This document shows, piece after piece, positions 5,994 through 9,774 of a stretch of 9,774 nucleotides of DNA. The notes under the pieces were generated by a model, which had not been told where the DNA came from, ran no database searches, and saw nothing but the letters and a program-made list of their open reading frames with translations. The translations under genes and the position numbers were made by a program. Positions within the stretch are counted from its first letter, which is position 1, and every line of letters starts with the position of its first letter. This stretch comes from Candidatus Woesebacteria bacterium (GTDB taxonomy: Bacteria > Patescibacteriota > Microgenomatia > UBA8517): contig JACOZU010000020.1 in the NCBI GenBank assembly GCA_016181165.1, positions 1 to 9,774 of the forward strand, given 5' to 3'.

Positions 5994-6021
5994 TATTGAT
6001 ATCTTTTCACGGCCATGTCAA
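5993..6021 (-). promoter_or_regulatory. Promoter of the mraZ-rsmH-ftsL-ftsI unit
   Basis: A perfect TTGACA (6021-6016), a 17-bp spacer and a weak -10 CAATAT (5998-5993) on the minus strand lie between the upstream membrane-protein gene and mraZ. The predicted start is near 5986, giving a leader of about 48 nt. TATAGT at 5988-5983 is an alternative -10 but lacks a good -35. There is no terminator after the upstream gene, so read-through from glyQS is also possible. Confidence 0.6.
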
Positions 6022-6031
6022 GGGGTGAAGG

Positions 6032-6769
6032 CTATTCGGAGACTGCTATGAAAATTCCTATATCTGAAGACTCTCCCCCTTCGACCTTAGTCCAACTGGT
6101 TCCTTCGTATACATATACCGTCCCACCCGTTAATTTAACGGAGCCAGGGAATGTGGCCTTGCCTGAAGTAAATATCCCAAAAGGACCCGCCGAAACCTCT
6201 CCCGGGGGCGCCTTGGCTATGCCAAAAGTCTCCATGGTCACAAAAAAGGTTTTGCTGGGAATCTTAGCCAGGGTATAAACAAGTTTTTCGTCCACCGAAG
6301 TCAGCTCGCTCTCAGCCGATTGGAGGTGGAATTTGGTTGAAAACTTGGCCAAAAGTTTCCCTTTTTCGTTCCTAAATCTTAAGGTGAGGGTTCCTTCGGT
6401 AACGCCCTCGTCGTATCTAAATTTACCCGATGATTCTGAACCCAAAAGAAGATCGCGTTCAATTTGACTCTCGCCTTTGAGGCCGATTGTTCCGGGAACT
6501 CCCTGGGTCCTGCCGTCGGGCAAGGTATAAAGCAGCTCATAGTCCAAGGAATCTGCAGCCGAAAGAAGCTTTTCTATTCTTAATTTGAGCCAATGGCCGT
6601 CTTCCTTTGGAGTAAGGGATGCAATCGGTCTATCTATTAAACTTACTTCAATTAGGCTTTCTTCTTCTGCCTCTTCAGAGACCGGCTTTCTTAAAACAAA
6701 AAAGTATAAGGTCCCTATGAGTAACAGCGTTCCGCTTAAAAACAAAAGAAGCGGCCAATACCGTTTCAT
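6032..6769 (-). CDS. Uncharacterised membrane-anchored extracytoplasmic protein
   Basis: I do not recognise this 245-residue protein. It has a two-residue basic start, one hydrophobic segment at about 5-26, a short basic turn (LRK), an acidic patch at 32-38 and then a domain of roughly 200 residues rich in alternating hydrophobic and polar positions, suggesting mostly beta structure. This would place the domain outside the membrane with the N-terminus inside. No lipobox, cysteine, catalytic motif or known wall-binding repeat is seen. Two glycine-rich beta-like stretches occur near the C-terminus (about 188-215 and 213-226). Its ATG overlaps the glyQS stop as ATGA, so it is probably translated by coupling to glyQS. 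It stops just before the mraZ promoter. A role at the cell envelope is inference from topology and neighbourhood only. Confidence 0.85.
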   Translation of the reverse strand: MKRYWPLLLFLSGTLLLIGTLYFFVLRKPVSEEAEEESLIEVSLIDRPIASLTPKEDGHWLKLRIEKLLSAADSLDYELLYTLPDGRTQGVPGTIGLKGESQIERDLLLGSESSGKFRYDEGVTEGTLTLRFRNEKGKLLAKFSTKFHLQSAESELTSVDEKLVYTLAKIPSKTFFVTMETFGIAKAPPGEVSAGPFGIFTSGKATFPGSVKLTGGTVYVYEGTSWTKVEGGESSDIGIFIAVSE

Positions 6770-8037
6770 AAAACTAATTTATTCTCTATATATTGGGGAA
6801 GTTTGTCAATCACTACCCTTTCCTGCTTGGCTGAGTCCCTATCTCTGACCGTTACGGTTTCGTCTTCAAGGGTAGTAAAATCAACAGTTACACACCAAGG
6901 AGTTCCAATCTCGTCCTGGGCAAAATAACGCTTGCCTATGTTTCCCCTGTCATCCCAGGCAACGTAAAACTTACTCCTTAAGATATCGAAAACTCTTTTG
7001 GCTTCTTTCGCCAAATCCTCTTTATTGGCTAGAAGGGGGAAAACCGCAACCTTATACGGGGCAAGGCGGGGGTCAAGCTTTAAAATAACTCTTTCTGACT
7101 CTTCGTGATAGGCCTCAAGCAAGAAAAAGAGGGCGGCCCTATCTACTCCACCCGAAGTTTCAATTACCCAGGGGGTGTATTCTTTCCCGTCTTCATCTTT
7201 ATATTTAAGATTGTGGTTTTTGAGGTCATAATCTGTCCGATTGTGAATTCCTTCAAATTCGCTCCAGCCAAAAGGAGCCTTATACTCAATATCCTCTGCT
7301 TTGGCCGCATAATGGGCTCTTTCTTTATCTTCATGCTCTCTAAATCGAAGATTTGCTTTACTCATTCCTAAGGAAACGTACCAATTCATTCGAGCATTTT
7401 TCCAAAATTCAAAGATCTTCTCTGCTTCCTTGGCTTCCGGCTCAACAAAATACTCAAGCTCCATCTGCTCGAACTCCCGAGAACGAAAAGTAAAGTTGCC
7501 GGCGGTTATTTCGTTTCTAAAAGCTTTGCCTGTCTGGGCAATACCAAAGGGGATTTTTACCCTTGTGGAATCAACAACGTTCTTGAAATTCACAAAAACT
7601 CCTTGGGTAATTTCCCCCCTAAGATAGGCTTTTTCTTTACTTTCTTCGGTAGTCCCCACATATACTTCTGTTAATAAATTAAACTTCTTAGGCTCCGTTA
7701 ATTCGCCCCCACAATCGGGACAGGTCCTATCCTCCACTTTATCCGCTCGAAATCTATGACGACACTTCTTACACTCAACAAGGGGGTCGGTAAAGGCTTC
7801 AACATGACCCGAAGCTTCCCAAACCTTGGGATTCATAATAATGGCGGAGTCTAGCCCAACAACGTCAACTCTATCGTAAACCAGGCTCTTCCACCACTCT
7901 TTCTTGATATTATTTTTAAGCTCCACCCCCAAGGGACCATAATCCCAGAATCCGGAAAAACCTCCGTAAATTTCACTACCCGGATAAATAAAACCTCTCC
8001 TTTTGGCAAGAGCGAAGATTTTCTCCATCAAATCCAT
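6766..8037 (-). CDS. glyQS: Glycyl-tRNA synthetase, single-chain alpha2 type
   Basis: This class II synthetase charges tRNA-Gly. The 423-residue product is of the eukaryote/archaeal-like one-chain type, not the GlyQ+GlyS two-subunit type. Visible elements: RRGFIYPGSEIYGG at 13-26, WDYGPLG at 31-37, a Cys4 zinc-ribbon insertion (Cys89, 92, 106, 109), motif 2 beginning FRNEI at 173-177 with SREFEQMELEYF at 186-197, and motif 3 as ETSGGVDR at 293-300. The C-terminal anticodon-binding domain runs from about 328 (YKVAVFPLL) to the end. It is compact for the family. The start at 8037 lies two bases from the predicted transcription start; an internal ATG at 8028 (MEKIF) would also match family N-termini and cannot be excluded. 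It overlaps the next gene by four bases. The gene ends in TGA. Confidence 0.96.
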   Translation of the reverse strand: MDLMEKIFALAKRRGFIYPGSEIYGGFSGFWDYGPLGVELKNNIKKEWWKSLVYDRVDVVGLDSAIIMNPKVWEASGHVEAFTDPLVECKKCRHRFRADKVEDRTCPDCGGELTEPKKFNLLTEVYVGTTEESKEKAYLRGEITQGVFVNFKNVVDSTRVKIPFGIAQTGKAFRNEITAGNFTFRSREFEQMELEYFVEPEAKEAEKIFEFWKNARMNWYVSLGMSKANLRFREHEDKERAHYAAKAEDIEYKAPFGWSEFEGIHNRTDYDLKNHNLKYKDEDGKEYTPWVIETSGGVDRAALFFLLEAYHEESERVILKLDPRLAPYKVAVFPLLANKEDLAKEAKRVFDILRSKFYVAWDDRGNIGKRYFAQDEIGTPWCVTVDFTTLEDETVTVRDRDSAKQERVVIDKLPQYIENKLVL

Positions 8038-8045
8038 ATACTCAG

Positions 8046-8057
8046 ATTATATATAAT
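8046..8057. promoter_or_regulatory. Shared palindromic -10 region for divergent glyQS and msrA
   Basis: The 27-bp gap between the two divergent start codons contains the perfect 12-bp palindrome ATTATATATAAT. It gives a TATAAT on each strand: 8051-8046 for glyQS, eight bases before its ATG, and 8052-8057 for msrA, seven bases before its ATG. Both transcripts would begin within about two bases of the start codon, i.e. be leaderless. No good -35 is found for either direction, so strength and direction are uncertain. Confidence 0.55.
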
Positions 8058-8064
8058 AGTTGGT

Positions 8065-8589
8065 ATGAAGGAAATTGCGACTTTTGCCGGAGGATGTTTC
8101 TGGTGTACGGAGGCAGTTTTTTCAAACCTCCGGGGAGTTCAAAAGGCAGTGCCCGGGTATTCCGGCGGACAAATAGAAAATCCCACTTATGAAGAGGTTT
8201 CTTCCGAAACTTCCGGACATGCAGAGGCAATACAAATAGAATTTAATCCCAGTGAAATTTCTTATGACGACCTTCTTTATGTTTTCTGGAAAACCCATGA
8301 CCCCACCCAATTGAACCGACAGGGGCCAGATATTGGCAGTCAATATCGCTCCGCAATTTTTTACCACTCGCCCATTCAGAAAGAAAAAGCCGAAAAATCG
8401 TTAGGAGAAGCCCAAGCTCTTGACGACAAAAAAATTGTTACAAAGATTGTTCCCTTCAAGAATTTTTATCCCGCCGAAGAATATCACCGGGAATTTTATT
8501 TCAAAAACCGCAATACCCCTTATTGTCGTCTGGTTATTGACCCCAAAATGCAAAAGCTTCGTCAAGAACTTGGAAAGTTTTTGAAGTGA
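8065..8589 (+). CDS. msrA: Peptide-methionine (S)-S-oxide reductase MsrA
   Basis: MsrA repairs the S-epimer of methionine sulfoxide in proteins and free amino acid. The 174-residue product carries the diagnostic GGCFWCTEAVF at 9-19 with catalytic Cys11, PGYSGG at 30-35, GHAEA with Glu54, the DPTQLNRQGPDIGSQYRS block at 79-96 and AEEYHREFYFK near 137-147. Additional cysteines at 14 and 154 are possible resolving residues, Cys154 lying in the C-terminal YCRLVI segment. No signal peptide is seen, so it is expected to be cytoplasmic. Its TGA stop overlaps the GTG start of the LCP gene (GTGA), implying one transcript and translational coupling. Confidence 0.96.
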   Translation: MKEIATFAGGCFWCTEAVFSNLRGVQKAVPGYSGGQIENPTYEEVSSETSGHAEAIQIEFNPSEISYDDLLYVFWKTHDPTQLNRQGPDIGSQYRSAIFYHSPIQKEKAEKSLGEAQALDDKKIVTKIVPFKNFYPAEEYHREFYFKNRNTPYCRLVIDPKMQKLRQELGKFLK

Positions 8590-9599
8590 AAAGAATATTG
8601 ACAGCGCTACTCCTCATCGCCATTTTTGCGGTAGGCTTCGGAGGAAGTTACTTTCTCGGCAAGTTTTCTAAAATCTTTGTCAAAACAGAATCCGAGCAAA
8701 CACTGGAAAACGTTGCTCCCACCACGGCTTTACCCCCGAAGGAAGGAGAGGTCAACGTGCTTCTTCTAGGCTACGGCGGGGCGGGACACGAGGGTGGGAC
8801 ACTCACTGACTCGATAATACTTTTGACGGCCGATATTAAATCAAAAAAAGCCAGCCTGATTTCTATCCCCAGAGACCTCTGGCAGGCAGATGCAAAAATA
8901 AATTTCGCCTATTCAAAAGGGACTGAGACGGCCAAAAATGCCGTGGCCAGCGTCACCGGAATTTCTCCCACATATTTCGTGGCCGTGGATTTCAATCAAC
9001 TCCAAAAAATTATCGACTTATTGGGGGGAATTAACGTCGATGTTCTTAAGTCCTTCGACGATTATTTCTATCCTGTCCGCGGGAAAGAACTGGATTTGTG
9101 CGGCAAATCTCCCGAAGAAATGCAGGCTGTCCACCAAAAGTATTCAGGATTTGATTTGGAAAAACAATTTGAGTGCCGTTATGAACACATTCATTTCGAC
9201 AAGGGACTAACCAAAATGACCGGCGAGGGAGCGGTTAAGTTCGTTCGCTCGCGGCATTCAAGCCAGCACGGGGGAGATTTTGCCAGAAGCGAAAGGCAAT
9301 TTGTGGTTCTTAAGGGGTTAGAAGACAAACTCGTTTCGTTGAATGTGATACCCAAAGGCGGAAAAATCATCGACAGAATCTCGGCCCTGGTAAAAACCGA
9401 CCTAACGCCGCCAAGAATAAGCGAGTTTTTGGGACTGGTCGGCAACCCGGGGGAATATTCCATCAAAGAAATCCATCTGACCGAAGACAACGTCTTAAAA
9501 TCCTCGACTGGAGCGGGCGGTCAGTTTATTCTGCTTCCCCGCGCCGGCAATAACAACTTCACGGAAATCAGAAAATTCATTCAGGAACAAATTTTATAG
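8586..9599 (+). CDS. LytR-CpsA-Psr (LCP) family cell-wall glycopolymer ligase
   Basis: LCP proteins are membrane-anchored enzymes that move lipid-linked glycopolymers onto peptidoglycan on the outer face of the membrane. The 337-residue protein starts with GTG inside the msrA stop codon, has one membrane segment at about 5-25, a linker, and an LCP domain from about 55. Family motifs: NVLLLGYGG at 57-65, TDSI with Asp75, SIPRDLW at 93-99, VDFNQLQKIIDLLGGI at 134-149, FVRSRH at 219-224 (Arg221, Arg223) and DFARSERQ at 231-238. These are the residues that bind the polyprenyl pyrophosphate and metal. Two cysteines, 172 and 197, flank an insertion before the RSRH block and could form a disulfide. 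No recognisable C-terminal accessory domain. The polymer substrate cannot be told from sequence. Confidence 0.93.
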   Translation: MKRILTALLLIAIFAVGFGGSYFLGKFSKIFVKTESEQTLENVAPTTALPPKEGEVNVLLLGYGGAGHEGGTLTDSIILLTADIKSKKASLISIPRDLWQADAKINFAYSKGTETAKNAVASVTGISPTYFVAVDFNQLQKIIDLLGGINVDVLKSFDDYFYPVRGKELDLCGKSPEEMQAVHQKYSGFDLEKQFECRYEHIHFDKGLTKMTGEGAVKFVRSRHSSQHGGDFARSERQFVVLKGLEDKLVSLNVIPKGGKIIDRISALVKTDLTPPRISEFLGLVGNPGEYSIKEIHLTEDNVLKSSTGAGGQFILLPRAGNNNFTEIRKFIQEQIL

Positions 9600-9650
9600 G
9601 CCCGCGCAGGAAATGGGCTCGTGTTATGTTATTCTAAATCTAACTGGTTG

Positions 9651-9679
9651 TTGACAAGTGATATCTAAAAAGATATAAT
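9651..9679 (+). promoter_or_regulatory. Perfect-consensus sigma70 promoter
   Basis: TTGACA (9651-9656), a 17-bp spacer and TATAAT (9674-9679) match the consensus completely. The predicted start is near 9686, five bases before the ATG at 9691, so the leader is almost absent and no Shine-Dalgarno site fits. The 50 bases between the LCP stop and this promoter hold only a 4-bp GCCC/GGGC stem without a T-run, so no good terminator for the LCP gene is seen. Confidence 0.82.
9661..9676. repeat. Inverted repeat in the promoter spacer, candidate operator
   Basis: ATATCT (9661-9666) and AGATAT (9671-9676) form a perfect 6-bp inverted repeat around AAAA. It fills the spacer and overlaps the first three bases of the -10, the placement expected for a repressor site. 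A small DNA-binding protein encoded immediately downstream would be the natural ligand (inference). AT-rich DNA makes such repeats fairly common. Confidence 0.45.
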
Positions 9680-9690
9680 TATTTTGAATT

Positions 9691-9774
9691 ATGGCAACTC
9701 GTGAAGTAACTTTTGATTCATATCTTAAAAGCAGGCTAAAAGATCCAGCTTTTAAAAGAGAGTGGGATAAACTT
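9691..9774 (+). CDS. N-terminal fragment, possible HTH (antitoxin-type) regulator
   Basis: Twenty-eight codons run to the window edge without a stop. The sequence contains FDSYLKSRLKDPAFKREW, resembling the leader helix (YLxxxLKDPxFxxxY/W) that precedes the helix-turn-helix domain in many XRE/HigA-like antitoxins. The HTH itself would lie beyond the window. The perfect promoter with an overlapping inverted repeat fits an autoregulated small regulator. Whether a toxin gene follows is unknown. The ATG has no Shine-Dalgarno site and only about five bases of leader. Confidence 0.55.
   Translation, partial: MATREVTFDSYLKSRLKDPAFKREWDKL

Noticed and set aside
8122..8367. Minus-strand open frame opposite msrA
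   Set aside because: Lies entirely antisense to a gene with full MsrA motifs, and shows no domain, start context or neighbour support.
343..9599. Use of UGA as a glycine codon
   Set aside because: TGA ends mraZ, ftsI, glyQS and msrA at family-typical lengths, so the code is standard.
9600..9650. Terminator after the LCP gene
   Set aside because: Only a 4-bp GCCC/GGGC pairing and no T-run.
1..9774. CRISPR array, tRNA genes, insertion sequence or prophage
   Set aside because: No spaced direct repeats, cloverleaf-like stretches, transposase or integrase motifs, or terminal inverted repeats were seen; the window is mostly densely packed core genes.

Overview
The window looks like chromosomal DNA from a genome-reduced bacterium, most likely a member of the Patescibacteria/CPR. 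This is inference: genes overlap or abut almost throughout, proteins are short for their families, Shine-Dalgarno sites are weak or missing, several promoters sit directly against start codons, and the cell-division cluster is abbreviated. TGA is a normal stop here (mraZ, ftsI, glyQS, msrA), which argues against the lineages that read UGA as glycine. No lineage can be assigned firmly without a database search.

Minus strand, in order of transcription (8037 down to 1): a one-chain glycyl-tRNA synthetase; an unrecognised single-pass membrane-anchored protein coupled to it by an ATGA overlap; a promoter carrying three TGGT boxes with exact 10-bp period, read as a MraZ operator; then mraZ, rsmH, an ftsL-like gene, ftsI, murA and yvcK (glmR). 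The genes from mraZ to ftsI follow the classical dcw order, but murA and yvcK follow directly in place of the usual murE/murF/mraY/murD block. Seven bases after the yvcK stop lies a strong sigma70-type promoter, followed by roughly 190 nt predicted to fold into several hairpins and not coding on its own strand. The first ten codons of glmS end the window.

Plus strand: from a palindromic TATAAT region shared with glyQS, msrA and a LytR-CpsA-Psr (LCP) family gene form a two-gene unit with a GTGA overlap. After a short gap there is a perfect-consensus promoter (TTGACA, 17 bp, TATAAT) with an inverted repeat overlapping its -10, and the first 28 codons of a small protein that resembles the N-terminus of HTH/antitoxin-type regulators.

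Functionally the window centres on cell-wall synthesis and division. GlmS makes glucosamine-6-phosphate, the start of UDP-GlcNAc synthesis; YvcK/GlmR is a UDP-sugar-binding regulator known to act on GlmS in Bacillus; MurA commits UDP-GlcNAc to peptidoglycan; FtsI cross-links septal peptidoglycan; the FtsL-like protein is a divisome component; MraZ is the cluster's regulator; the LCP protein probably attaches a glycopolymer to the wall. The items most worth a second look are the unidentified structured RNA between yvcK and glmS, the MraZ operator, the Cys-to-Asp change in the MurA active site, and the repeated leaderless-type promoter arrangement.
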